From Voacanga thouarsii (lineage: Eukaryota > Streptophyta > Magnoliopsida > Gentianales > Apocynaceae): a stretch of 64,000 nucleotides of DNA. The stretch is taken from contig JANUWF010001272.1 in assembly GCA_026120185.1 (NCBI GenBank), positions 310,001 to 374,000 on the forward strand, given 5' to 3'. Under the pieces are notes generated by a model that was given only the letters and a program-made list of their open reading frames with translations, was not told the origin of the DNA and did not search any database. Of this stretch, positions 33,157 through 44,765 are shown one piece after another (position 1 is the stretch's first letter; each line of letters starts with the position of its first letter). Made by a program: the position numbers and the translations under genes.

Positions 33157-33783
33157 TTAGTATATGTCATCTACATAAAGCAATAAGAAAATGATTGCAC
33201 TCCCACTAACCTTTTTGTATACACAAGGCTTATCTATGTTTTGAATGAAACTAAACTCTTTGATTATTTCATCAAAACGGATGTTCCAACTCCTAAAAGC
33301 CTGCTTAAGTCCATAAATGGAGCTTTGCAGCTTACACACCATTGTACTATCATTGGATGTGAAATCCTCAAGTTGTGTCATATACACTTCCCCAGTCAGA
33401 TTTCCATTTAGGAAAGCTGTTTTTACATCTATTTGCCAAATCTCATAATCATAATGAGCAACAATGGCTAGGAGTATCCTGATGGATTTTAACATGGCTA
33501 CAGGTGAGAAAGTTTTGTCATAGTCAATACCATGTTGTTTACGATAACCCTTCGCCACTAGATGTGCTTTATAGGTAACTAAGTTACTATTCATGTCCGT
33601 TTTCTTCTTGAAAACCCATTTACACCCAATAGATTTAATTCCTTTGGGTGGATCAACCAAAGTCCATACTTGATTGTCGTACATGGAATCCATTGCTAAC
33701 CTCATGGCCTCAAGCCATTTGCCAGATTCGGAACTGTTCAGAACATCATTGTAGGTAGTAGGCTCATCTTTTTTTATAAGCAA
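33157..33783 (-). pseudogene. C2 reverse transcriptase core
   Basis: A 208-codon open frame and the best-preserved part of C2. It reads GCKWVFKKKTDMNSNLVTYK, AMLKSIRILLAIVAHYDYEI, QIDVKTAFLNGNL (first catalytic Asp), KLQSSIYGLKQAFRSWN and finally FLLLYVDDIY with the YVDD box intact. This domain copies the element RNA into DNA. The frame breaks just after YVDD, so the enzyme cannot be completed. Confidence 0.9.
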
Positions 33784-34440
33784 TACATCATTGTGGTCAC
33801 TAATGAGAAATCCATATCTCTCAGGTGCTATATATATCCTACTAGATCTACGAGGATCTTGTGTAGTAGAAGGTTCATCTATTCTCTCAATAGATGTGGG
33901 ATTAGACGGTTGATCCTCGTTCGTTTGATCTCCTTGAACTTCACTAAGTCAATTTTACTCCCACTGTCCCCTTTAAGCATGTGCTCCTTCTTTAAGAAGA
34001 CAGCAAGCTTTGAAACAAATACATTATTTTTAGAGGGTAGGTAGAAGTAATATCCGAATGATTCTTTTGAATATCCCACAAATAAACACTTGTCAGACTT
34101 ACTATCAAGTTCATCTGACTGGTGCCTTTTGACAAAGGCAGGATAACCCCATACTAGTAAGTGAGATAACTTTGGTTTCTTACCAAAGAACATCTCAAAT
34201 GGGGTAGAATCAACCATTTTTGTCAGGACTCTATTTAGTATTTAAACTGAAGTTTCTAGTGCATGTCCCCAAAACGATTTTGGTAGGTCTGCAAAAGTCA
34301 TCATGGTCCTACTATGTTTGGAAAGGTTCAATTTGTTCTCTCAGATACACCGTTATGTTGAGGTGTATGTGGTGGAATCCAATGAGATAATATCCTATTA
34401 TCTCTAAGATAACTCAGGAACTCTTGGCTCAAGTATTCTC
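33784..34440 (-). pseudogene. C2 integrase, C-terminal half
   Basis: The frame at 33879-34217 reads STPFEMFFGKKPKLSHLLVW and SDKCLFVGYSKESFGYYFYL, typical of copia integrase after the catalytic core. Between 34220 and 34440 the minus strand gives SQEFLSYLRDNRILSHWIPP and the Glu-bearing NGVSERTN. The core is cut at 34440 by T3 and resumes at 41170, between QGGE and the YLSQEF-like continuation. Confidence 0.85.
34436..34440. repeat. T3 target-site duplication, left copy (TTCTC)
   Basis: TTCTC is repeated exactly at 41170-41174, immediately outside the other end of T3. Confidence 0.9.
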
Positions 34441-36326
34441 AGTAACACCCCGCTACCTAGGCCAGCCAGGGCCGGGGATGTCGCCCCGTCCAAAGGACAA
34501 GGGGTCTTTATAACTAGGTCACACAAATGAAAAAGCGGAATATAAATGATACTTGAACTTAAAATGTATTACATCCCAAATAAATATCAATCTAAGAATA
34601 AATCACAAAATACCAGAAACAAATCCGAAATAAAAATTTATCCACTCTCAACTCCCCAAAACATTACACAAAAATAAATCATCAGAAAATCGTCCAAGCA
34701 GGCATAATCTAGCTACTCATCCCCACAACAGGATCGACCTGAAATCATGGTAAAACGGGTGATGAGACAAAAATATCAGTAAGTCCGTGTGTGCTTTGGA
34801 TATTTAGTGAAATCAGTTAGTGGATGCAAAGTATGAAATCTTTACAACAGAATTGCTAGCAAGCAATAATCATTAGTCAAAAGCAAGAGTGGTGTTTTGG
34901 CTTTTCCAAGCATACATAATCATTAAAATCAACCACTCAAAGTAAATGATTACGGGTTACCACACGTTGGGCCCCATAACCGGTCAGAATGCCGACACTT
35001 TGTGCAAACTGACAATAGGTAGGTGATCGGCCTACCAGGCAAGATACTCCTCCTTCTCTATACCCAACAACAACCGGGTGTCTATTCCGGCAAAACACAG
35101 TCACTTGACTGAAAGAAAACAAACTGCTAGCTTGGACCGGCACGACCTACCGGACTGACATCTCATCTGAGAAGGACTCACCCCTTAGAAGTGGCCACCT
35201 ACTGAGAGACTTACCATAACCCTTCAAAGACTAGCCCTAGTAGTCCACCCTTATTAAGAACTCAACGTAACATATCCACTTGGAAAAAATGAACAAAACA
35301 CAGTTCCACTTAAACATGGCAATTAAGGGTTGCCAAAATCTTTGTCAAATACAGTTTTAGGATGAGTTTTGAGTTTGAGTAAATCTGCCTATTACTTTTC
35401 AAATGAATCATTTATCGGAAATAAAACAGGAGACAACCCTTAATTTTCCTTTACAAAAATGAGTGTCCATGCACTCTACATTTGGCTTGCCATAATTTAA
35501 CACATTTCATCAATCAGGTTTTATGCAGGAGCTTACCTGATCCTCGCTCACAACAATAGGTCTCCAACAGCTGACCTAATCCCGCATGGCAAAAACAAAC
35601 TACAATCAATTTCAAGCCACAATCCATTTCCTCAATTTTAAATCAACTCAACTTATTACTACCACGATCCTAGTGTCCCAAGCTCTAAGGCCAAACAATA
35701 AATAAATAGATTTATAAGCTAAGGATAATCTGATATTTAAAATAATTAATGTTTTGGGAAATCAGTACTAATAAGTTAAAGGTTTAAAACTTGCTAAGAA
35801 AAATTTAGAGTTTATTTGTTAATGATTTCTTAATAATTTAGTTGTTAGAAAATAATTGATAACTAAAGTTAGTTGAAAATGAATTTTCATGAATCTTGCT
35901 TGAAAAATAATAAATAAGTTTCAATAGGTTTTGATTAAAAGATGATAATTAAATTTATAGAAATAAGTATTTTACTACTCATGATTATTTCCATAAAAGG
36001 CTTTAGTTGATTTCATTATTTTATAAAATATCTATATATTTTATTTTTCTATTAAAACAATTATTTATTTGACTAAATTATCCTTTATATGAATATAATA
36101 TTCCAAATCCACCTTTCCTAGGGTTTTTTTAAATCACTAGCAAAATTATATTACTAAATATTTTATTCATGCAATAAAAATTAACTTAGGGACAACTAGA
36201 TCATGATCAAATTTCTATTGCTAACCACAATCAAGAACATATACAATCCTTCAATTCATGAAATCATCTAAACCATGCATATAAGCATAGATCTAAATTT
36301 ATCAAGACATGATCTAACCTCTACTA
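34441..36326 (-). repeat. T3 3' LTR, 3' part only
   Basis: Very similar to 36854-38744, with few differences by eye. Homology stops after ATCTAACCTCTACTA at 36326, where interior sequence begins. It includes the shared Tekay LTR block (about 34962-35272). Frames inside it are not genes. Confidence 0.9.
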
Positions 36327-36754
36327 CAACCAACCCCCGGTGTTCTTAGAAAATCTACCCCAACCCCACTAGCAAATCCCTCCATTGGCTCTTTCCCAGG
36401 GTGCCTAGAACTCTCCCCGGGCTCAACTCGACTGAAGAAATGAAGGAAAGAAGGCCTAAGCGGAGACTCATAATCTATCTCCCCCGGGTCATCGCTATCT
36501 GCTGCTAAGTCCACCTCGGGATTAGGAGGGTGGGGTTCAAGCTCCGCTATCATCACCTCATCCTCACTATCCGAGCTTATGTCAATCACCGGAATTGGGG
36601 GTGGCTCAATGATCTAGACCTCGTCATCACTGTTATCCTCCATAGGGATAACTGGCTGAGGGGCAGGCTGGGGAATTGGAAGGTCCTCCGGGTCTAGAAA
36701 GATAGGCGGATACCATTACTGCCCTTTCCTCGCAATCCTAAGCAGTCTAACCGT
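36327..36754 (-). pseudogene. T3 fragment of the extra acidic ORF
   Basis: On the minus strand the sequence after the leader, GTAGGACGGTTAGAC, corresponds to ATAGGATGGTTAAGA at the T1 start codon, so the ATG has become ACG here. After a stop it continues with PPIFLDPEDLPIPQPAPQPV and the strongly acidic VIDISSDSEDEVMIAELEPH and EVDLAADSDDPGEIDYESPL. The frame is cut at 36327 by the deletion that joins it to the 3' LTR. Like its T1 counterpart it has no motif I recognise. Its N-terminal Pro-rich then acidic layout is shared with T1. Confidence 0.6.
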
Positions 36755-36839
36755 CCTACAACACCAACAAGATAGGTTAGATAAAAATTTAGACTTAAAA
36801 AAAATACCATACATACTATCGATAATTGCCTAAACCTAG

Positions 36840-36851
36840 GCTCTGATACCA
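36840..36851 (-). other. T3 primer-binding site (initiator tRNA-Met)
   Basis: The minus strand reads TGGTATCAGAGC, two bases after the LTR end TGTTACA, exactly as in T1. Confidence 0.95.
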
Positions 36852-36853
36852 CT

Positions 36854-39180
36854 TGTAACACCCCGCTACCTAGGCCCACCAGGGCCGGGGATGTTGCCCC
36901 GTCCAAATGACAAGGGGTCTTTATAACTAGGTCACACAAATGAAACAGTAGAATATAAATATACTTGAACTTAAAATGTATTACATCCCAAATAAATATC
37001 AATCCAAGAATAAATCCCAAAATACCAGAAACAAATCCGTAATAAAAATTTATCCATTCTCAACTCCTCAAAACATTACACAAAAATAAATCATCAGAAA
37101 ATCAACCAAGCAGGTATAATCTAGCTACTCATCCCCACAGTAGGATCAACCTGAAATCATGGTAAAACGGGTGATGAGACAAAAAACTCAGTAAGTCCGT
37201 GTGTGCTTTGAGTGTTCAGTGAAATCAGTTCATGGATGCAAAGTATGAAATCTTTACAAAAGAATTGCTGGTAAGCAATAATCATTAGTCAAAAGCAAGA
37301 GTGCTGTTTTGGCTTTTCCAAGCATACATAATCAATAAAATCAACCACTCGAAATAAATTATTATGGGTTACCACACGTTGGGCCCCATAACCGGTCAGA
37401 ATGCCGACACTTTGTGCAAACTGACAATAGGTAGGTGATCGGCCAACCGGGCAAGATACTCCTCCATCTCTATACCCAACAACAACTGGGTGTCCATTCC
37501 GGCAAAACACAGTCACTTGACTGAAAGAAAACAAACTGCTAGCTCGGACCGGCACGAACTACTGGACTGACATCTCTTCCGGGAAGAACTCACCCCTCAG
37601 AGGTGGCCACCTACTGAGAGACTTACCCTAACCCTTCAAAGACTAGCCCTAGCAGTCCACCCTTATTGAGAACTCAACGTAATGTATCTCACATGGGAAA
37701 AATGAATAAAACACAGTTCCACTTCAACATGCCAATTAAGGGTTCCTAAAATCTTTGTCAAAAACAGTTTTAGGAAGAGTTTTGAGTTTGAGTAAATCTG
37801 CCTATTACTTTTCAAATGAATCATTTATCGGAAATAAAACAGGAGACAACCCTTAATTGCCTTTTACAAAAATGAGTGTTCATGCACTCTACATTTGGCT
37901 TGCCATAATTTAACAATTTTCATCAATCAGGTTTTATGCAGGAGCTTACCTTATCCTCGCTCACAACAGTAGGTCTCCAACAGCTGACCTAATCCCGCAT
38001 GGCAAAAACAAAATACAATCAATCTCAAGCCACAATTCACTTCCTCAATTTTAAATGAACTCAACTTACCACTACCATTATCCTAGTGTCCCAAGCTCTA
38101 AGGCCAAACAATAAATAAATAGGTTTATAAGCTAAGGATAATCTGATATTTAAAATAATTAATGTTTTGGGAAATAGGTACTAATAAGTTAAAGGTTTCA
38201 AACTTGCTAAGAAAAATTTAGAGTTTATTTGTTAATGATTTATTAATAATTTAGTTGTTAGAAAATAATTGATAATTAATGTTAGTTGAAAATGAATTTT
38301 AATAAATCTTACTTGAAAAACAATAAATAAGTTTTAATAGGTTTTGATTAAAAGATGATAATTAAATTTATAGAAATAAGTATTTTACTACTCATGATTA
38401 TTTCCATAAAAGGCTTTAGTTGATTTCATTATTTTATAAAATATCTATATATTTTATTTTTCTTTTAAAACAATTATTTATTTGACTAAATTATCCTTTA
38501 TATGAATATAATATTCCAAATCCACCCTTCCTAGGGTTTTTTGAAATCACTAGCAAAATTATATTACTAAATATTTTATTCATGCAGTAAAAATTAACTT
38601 AGGGACAACTAGATTATGATCAAATTTCTATTACTAACCACAATCAAGAACATATACAAACCTTCATTTCATGAAATCATCCAAATCATGGATATAATCA
38701 TAGATCTAAATTTATCAAGACATGATCTAACATCTACTAGTATAAATATGACCATGGCTTCAATAATCTAACATGAATATAAGTCCTAATCACCAATGGT
38801 GACATAATCTCTAGCATACTTCAACACAAATACTACCTATGACATGGAAACATGCATCAAACCCCAAATCATCATTCAATCAAACAATATACTCCATCCA
38901 TCCATAAATCCCATCTCCTTCACAATCTTACATATATTCATGCTTCAATCTCCACAATACATACTCAAATCTTATCAAAATCCTCATTCTATCAACATCA
39001 TCCTTGAGACATGAATCTAGAATTTAAAAGAAAGATTGAAGGGACTTACTTGGTTGAGGGATGTCTTGAAGGAGTTTACAATGGATCTCAACTCCTAAAT
39101 GCCTAAAATCGTCCAAGGAAGGTGGAGGGAGCATGGCCAGGGAAAACGAAGCCATCAGGCCAAGAGAGGGAGTTTCGGTC

Positions 39181-39230
<50 letters not shown>

Positions 39231-41169
39231 TCATTAGCATGTCTATTCACATATATTCTCACTAGAGATCAAGATTGTAGAAGATGAAGTTGTTAGAACA
39301 AACCTACCTTGAAGGTGTTCTTGAACCTTCACATAATTTTCTGGTTTTGATCTGAAGTAGCGAGTTGATTTGTGGATTTTGATGTTAAAAATGGTGTTGA
39401 TGGACTCACGCCAGTGAGTAGGTCAAATCTGGAGATTTTAGAGAAGGTTTGAAGTGGTTTGGAGGGGTATTAGGTGAAAGGAAGAAGTAGGTGTTCTTGG
39501 TGTAGTGTGTGTGTTCTTGAAGGTTGAAGGAATTTGTGAGATTGTACTTTGCAGCTGCCGAAATTCTGTGAGAACTAGGGCGGGCCAAATTTCTGTAGGG
39601 TTTAGGAAGAAGATTCTCTGATTTGGAAGGGAAAATGAAAGGTTAGTTGTTAAAATCCTTGAAGAATATTTTTAGAAAGCAAGTTTGGAAAGTAAATAAC
39701 CTAGAATATCTTGATTATTGGAGAGCTTTGGAAGTCTGCCATGGCTGACTATTTTTTAGTAGAATTTCGGTGGGATTAAAGCTGAGTTAAGGAAGTTTAT
39801 GGTGGCCAAAAATAAGATGCATAATGGTGGAGAAAAAGTCTGGTTATTTGAGGGATATATTATGGAAGGTTGCTAAACTATGGTGGCTGGAAATTTGGTA
39901 ATCAATCAAGCATAATTGCGGGGATTTGTTGGAGAGATTTTCAGTCAGCCATGTCTGAATTTCATGCAGAAGCTTAAGGGGAATAATGGAGCTTAGTTAC
40001 TAGAGGTTTAAGGAAGGTTTATGCAGAACAATGACGTTGTTTAGGCTGGAGGAAGATGAGGAAGAAATCTGGACAATTTGGACTGCACAGGATTTCGCTA
40101 GGCTGGAATTTCTGGGCAGCTTTTTCAGCTGCCATTTTCCAGCCATCATGCAATGAGTTTGAAGAGGAATTTTAGGGGTGTTCAAGACTAGCTTCTAGCC
40201 TTCTTCATGGATGAAAAACTTAGCTAAAGTGCTCAACAAAGTCTGGATGAAAACAACTTGGTTTTGGACTCTCAATGTTGCGATTACTACAGGAATTTTT
40301 CCTGGTTTTGCTCCAACTTTGAGCAGTCTGAAAATTGCTAAAGAATTCAGGTTGTAAGCTGATCCAAAAGACCATTTTTCTGGCAGCATTTGGGAGGAAA
40401 TGTTAGCTAAGAATCTCGACACCTTGCTGGCACAATAAGCTAGAGAATTTTCAGTTCATTCTAAGAAGGAAGATGAACTAGCTAGAGTGAATTTTCAGCA
40501 AGATCACTAGAGGAATTTTTCCTCTTGGAATCTCCCACAACTCTTCCACATTTTTAGGCCATAAGAAGTCTTTTACTACGACATTTTGATCCTATAAGAC
40601 CACAGCACTTTACTGAAATTTCTGGAAAGAAAATGACTAGAACAACTTGATCAAACTAATGAGTTGAGAACTAAGGAAAAATCAAAGATCAAGGAAAAAT
40701 GATTTCCTTTTAGGAAATTCGAGTAGGCAAAGGGAGTAGAATGAGAATGCTCCTAACACGTCTCTCTTAGGACATCATCACTACCCTATTCTAAGCACCT
40801 AAGGCCGAAATTATTACTTCCCAAGCAAAAATAAAATTTAACCAAGCTAAAGCTCCCATGATGAAATTCGAACACAAGACCTCAAGAATTATTCCTAAAG
40901 CTCTAACCACTAAACCACAGCAACTCTTGTTGTTATTTTCACCAGCAACTTATTTCCTATTCAATCTTCAAGCTATCTCCCTATTTTCACCTCAGGCAAA
41001 AATTACCATTTTGCCATTCTCACTCAATATTCACCAACAAGCCTCCAAGACATTAAAACTCAAATCCAAGGCACATAAAATCAAATAAAAATATATTTAA
41101 TCATGCAATAAAGTATGTTATGCATCCTAACCCCCTTACTCTAAGGTTAGTTTTGACTGGGGTTTCACA
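36854..41169 (-). repeat. T3 5' LTR (4316 bp)
   Basis: Minus strand TGTGAAACCCCAGTC at the 41169 end and GGTGTTACA at the 36854 end. It is homologous over its length to the T2 LTR. It contains the (GA)n tract and the shared LTR block (about 37372-37690). Frames in it, such as 39099-39287 and 40858-41088, are not genes. Confidence 0.9.
39183..39228. repeat. (GA)n microsatellite in T3 LTR
   Basis: About 23 GA units, interpreted as the minus-strand CT tract just after the LTR TATA region. T2 has the matching (TC)n at 24677-24700. Confidence 0.95.
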
Positions 41170-41700
41170 TTCTCCTCCTTGATCAGATCTTAAAGTCTTA
41201 ATACTTTTGCCAAGTTGTTTCTCTATTTCATTCTTCAAGTGTTTGAACTTTTGAATGGCCTCAGATTTGTATTTCATTAAATACAAATACCTATATCGTG
41301 AGAAATCATCAATAACGGTTATGAAATAGTTGTAACCTCCTCTTGCTTGTATTGACATTGGACCACATACATCAGAATGTATAAGTTCTAATAACTCCTT
41401 GACCTATTCTCCTTTTCCTAAAAAAGGAGTTTTAGCCATTTTACCTAGTAAACAAGACTCGCATGTGCCATGTGATTCATAATCAAATGACCCTAAGTCA
41501 CCAAACTTGTGTAACTTAGAAACACAATTTTCATTTACATGGCCCAAATGATAATGCCATAAGTAAGAGGTGTTAGAGTTATCTATTTTAGGTTTTTTAT
41601 TCTTTATATTGACTATTGGATTATACAAGTCTAGAAAATATAAACCATTTACCAGAGTTGTTGAACCATAATGAATATCATTCAATGAAAAGAACAACAT
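41170..41700 (-). pseudogene. C2 pre-integrase zinc region and integrase N-terminal half
   Basis: The frame at 41404-41700 reads TSYLWHYHLGHVNENCVSKL and CESCLLGKMAKTPF, the HHCC zinc-binding region before copia integrase. The frame at 41101-41358 reads MSIQARGGYNYFITVIDDFS and KSIKTLRSDQGGE, the integrase core with its Asp residues; the native sequence ends at 41170 and later residues are T3. 41170-41174 is the right copy of the T3 duplication. A stop near 41404 separates the two parts. Confidence 0.85.
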
Positions 41701-42077
41701 TTATTCTTAAATATTAAATGAAATCAGTTTAAGTCTAAACACGCAACTGAGCTAATGTTTTTCTTTAAAAAAAGTACATAATAATAGTTTTGTAATTCTA
41801 GAACTAATCCTAAAAGCAGGTTCAGCTCGTATGTCCCCACAGCAAGTGCAGCAACCGTTGCCCCATTTGCAGTACATAGGTCCACATCGCATTTCTCTAG
41901 CCTTCTACTGCCCTTTAGTCCCTGCAAGTTATTGCACAAATGAGATCCATATCTAGTAACTAATACCCATATCTCATTTCTAAAGGCAGTATTTATCTCA
42001 ATCATAAACATACCCGGAGTAGAAGTAGCAATTCTTACAAGCTTCTCCCTCTGCTTCTTATCCTTAACGGTCTCCAA
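41701..42077 (-). pseudogene. C2 protease, catalytic Asp lost
   Basis: This 117-codon frame reads GMFMIEINTAFRNEIWVLVT followed by RYGSHLCNNLQGLKGSRRL. Copia relatives have Asp-Thr-Gly at the point where this copy has VTR, so both the catalytic Asp and the Gly are changed. Downstream ANGATVAALAVGTYEL is the flap and core of the fold. The enzyme would be inactive. It follows gag and precedes the pre-integrase region, as expected for copia. Confidence 0.8.
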
Positions 42078-42847
42078 TTAGGCTTTGCAATTGCGCCTCT
42101 AGTGGCCCATCTTGCCATGATGATGGCATGGACCCTTGGTGGCAGCATCCTTCATCTTCACACAAACTTTGGGCTTTATGGAAGCCTTATTCTTCTTTTG
42201 AAATTTCTTCTTAGAAGAAGATTCTACCATTAAAACTGCATTGGAATCCTTCTTCATGGAGGACTCCACAGTTTTGAGAAGATTCATCAACTCAGGAGTG
42301 GTGGACTCAATCTTTTTCATTTGATAGTTAATAACAAATTATGAGAAACTGTTATACAAAGATTGCAGAATTAAGTCAATACTTAAGTCATGGTCCATCG
42401 CAAGCCCGAGTGATCCAAACTTCTCTATTAAGCCAAGCATCTTCAGCCCATAAGTGGCCACAAAAGAACCCTTTGCCATTTTGCAATGGAATAGTTGCTT
42501 CGAGATCTCATATCTCTCAGTTCTGGCTTGGGCATCAAATAGCTCTCGAAGATGTAGTATAATCGATTGAGCATCCATATGCTCATGCTGTTTTTGCAAC
42601 TCGAGAGTCATAGATGTCAGCATAATACGTGATACTGTATTACTATCCTCCTTGTATCTTTTATGGACAGCATGCTCATCAGCATAAGCATTTTGAGCTG
42701 GTAGTAGCGGAATAGGACTATCTAGCACGTAGAGCAACTGTTTTTTTATTTGAAAATGATTCTCAAATTTCTATACCAATCAAGGTAGTTCATTTCGTTT
42801 AACTTGTTGGATTCCAAGATGCTACATAGGTTAAAGTTTGTAGACAT
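42078..42847 (-). pseudogene. C2 gag
   Basis: ATG at 42847 opens MSTNFNLCSILESNKLNEMN. After a frameshift near 42745 the long frame at 42339-42737 reads NTVSRIMLTSMTLELQKQHE, LHLRELFDAQARTERYEISK and LIEKFGSLGLAMDHDLSIDL, the capsid-like gag typical of the Angela/Tork group. The frame at 42099-42320 is Lys-rich and ends in the zinc knuckle CHHHGKMGH, after which the expected Trp is a TAG stop, then RRNC. The gene is dead but its layout is complete. Confidence 0.9.
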
Positions 42848-44751
42848 GATGCAAGTGTTCTAGATGTAAAGATAGAGAGGATTAGCTACTGTATATGAAC
42901 ATGAAATGCAAATGATTAGGACTTTAATTACATGCATTTTTACTCCAATATTTTATTCAAACCAATAGTCCCCACTATTGATTTAGGAAAGCCCGTTGGA
43001 AGTTTTTCTAGTGTATCGGTATCCAAATTCCTCAAGAATAACCTTGGGTTTGCCCAACAAGCCACCCTTGAGTTCATTGGTAGGTATATAATACCAATTA
43101 CATCGTATGTAACTACCAGATCATTGGGTGATTAACAGCTTTTAATCTTAATGCCTTTTGGGCTACCCCAACTTTTCCTCTAAATTTCTTTATGCTTGAG
43201 TTTGCCCAACCAGGATAAAGAATTTGGTTAAACCCGACCCATTAATCAGGAATTTAATTCCAAAAGAACTTAACTCCATAGCTTGAACATGCCCGATGTT
43301 AAGTAGGCTTGGGTTTGCCCAATAACCTGGTCTCGAAAAATGACTCTCGTTCTTACTATATTAACAAAATGAATTATGTTTAAAATTAATTGAGAGATTT
43401 GTTCCTTTTAGTGATTTCAGTGAATGACAAGCATAAAAATCAATAAATCACATAATTGATAAGCATGGTAATAAAGCGATTACGTGGTATGGTTATGGAC
43501 TTTACCCTAAATTAATTTCTTTGAGCTATAAAAGAAATTAATATAGTTAACCCTATGTGTTCATGCATGATTTAAGTAGAAGGTCTAACCTTCTCACCTT
43601 GTTTTGGTTGCCATCTCCAAAATAGAATAATTTTACTCCTATCTAACCTATGTAAACTAATTACATAATTTTCTAAATAGAGAAAACCTCGAGTTACATT
43701 CGAGGGGAATTAGATGAGAAGAGAATTACACAAGAATTCTACAGAAGGCAGGACACGCAGGCCCTATTTCATTATAAAAAAAAAAACCAAAACTGTAAAA
43801 TGCATGAACATAGATAATTGATTTTAGTCTATAACCATCCACCATGCCATTAATTATGCTTAAACAAAATAAACATATATTTTTATTATTCCAAAATCAC
43901 TATTTTGGAAAAATAAAACAAATTCTAATATCAAAATTTTAGAAAAATACATTAATTTTAAATTTCCAAAATCATTATTTTGAAAAAATAAAATTGTTTG
44001 ACTGAAAACTAATTTTGAGAAAATGCTTTTGGGTCCCGTCTCTGGCAGCAAAAATGGTGGTCCCACTGGCCGATCAGCGGGCAGGGGTCAAGGGGGCAGC
44101 GCACCTTCAAAGAAAATTTTATTTTACTACCTCTCATCATATGAGATTTTTCCCTTTCGAAATCCACCTTTATTTTTTGTTTTTTTTGGAATGTCGAAAC
44201 AGAGCAGGACTGGTGTCGGTTTGGAAGCTAGAGCCAGCGCCAGCTGCGGTATGGTTTTTAAGGAAAAAAATTTTCATAAACGATTTATGGACGTTCGCAA
44301 AACAGTATGGAACCAGCACTAGCTAGGAGCCGGAGTCGGCGCCAGCTATAGTTGGGAATAAGGCGGTGATTTTTGAAAATTTTCTAGAAACAGCTTCAGG
44401 AGCCTTCTTCTTCTGCAAAATTTTAGTGAGAACAATTCTCAAAAGCTCGAAACAACAACCAATTTGTTGGTTTATACAAAACAAAAATAGAAAACTAGGA
44501 TGAAACGGAAGGCAATCAACCATATTCAAGAAAACGTTTTTTCTGTAAAAAACATGCAGCACATAAAGAAAGAATCTTTCGAAATGTGCTGTAACTTTTA
44601 CACAATCATATTATGCTACAGACCCAACCCACAATGCTTGAAATAATTTCTACTCGAGTGAAAACAGTTTTCACAGCGAACAAAAACAATCACGAATTCT
44701 TGAAAATAGATTTTCATGCAAAAAATAATGTCTGCAATCAACACATAGCAT
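42848..44751 (-). other. C2 long untranslated leader
   Basis: About 1.9 kb with no gene. It repeats TTGCCCAA near 43048, 43203 and 43315, and carries CCAAAATCACTATTTTGG (near 43890), a short inverted repeat with a related copy near 43965. A GC-rich stretch lies at about 44030-44110. The segment 43490-43620 matches the C3 leader near 58265-58420, so this leader is conserved between copia families. The two overlapping frames at 44015-44326 are treated as chance. Confidence 0.6.
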
Positions 44752-44764
44752 GGCTCTAATACCA
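44752..44764 (-). other. C2 primer-binding site
   Basis: The minus strand reads TGGTATTAGAGCC, one base after the LTR. It differs from the standard initiator-Met site TGGTATCAGAGC by one transition. Confidence 0.9.
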
Positions 44765-44765
44765 T

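Larger units (their letters stand above)
34441..41169 (-). mobile_element. T3: long-LTR gypsy deletion derivative inside C2 integrase
   Basis: Read on the minus strand it has a full 5' LTR (41169 to 36854), a perfect primer-binding site, about 510 bases of interior with part of the extra acidic ORF, then the second part of a 3' LTR (36326 to 34441). Gag, pol and about 2.4 kb of the 3' LTR were lost in one deletion. TTCTC flanks both ends. The left terminus reads AG where TG is expected, a point change. Same LTR family as T2. Confidence 0.9.

Noticed and set aside
39099..39287. Frame encoding repeated Glu-Arg
   Set aside because: It is a translation of the (GA)n microsatellite in the T3 LTR.
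44015..44326. Two overlapping plus-strand frames of about 100 codons
   Set aside because: They lie in the C2 leader on the antisense strand, in a GC-rich patch with few stops, and show no protein motif.
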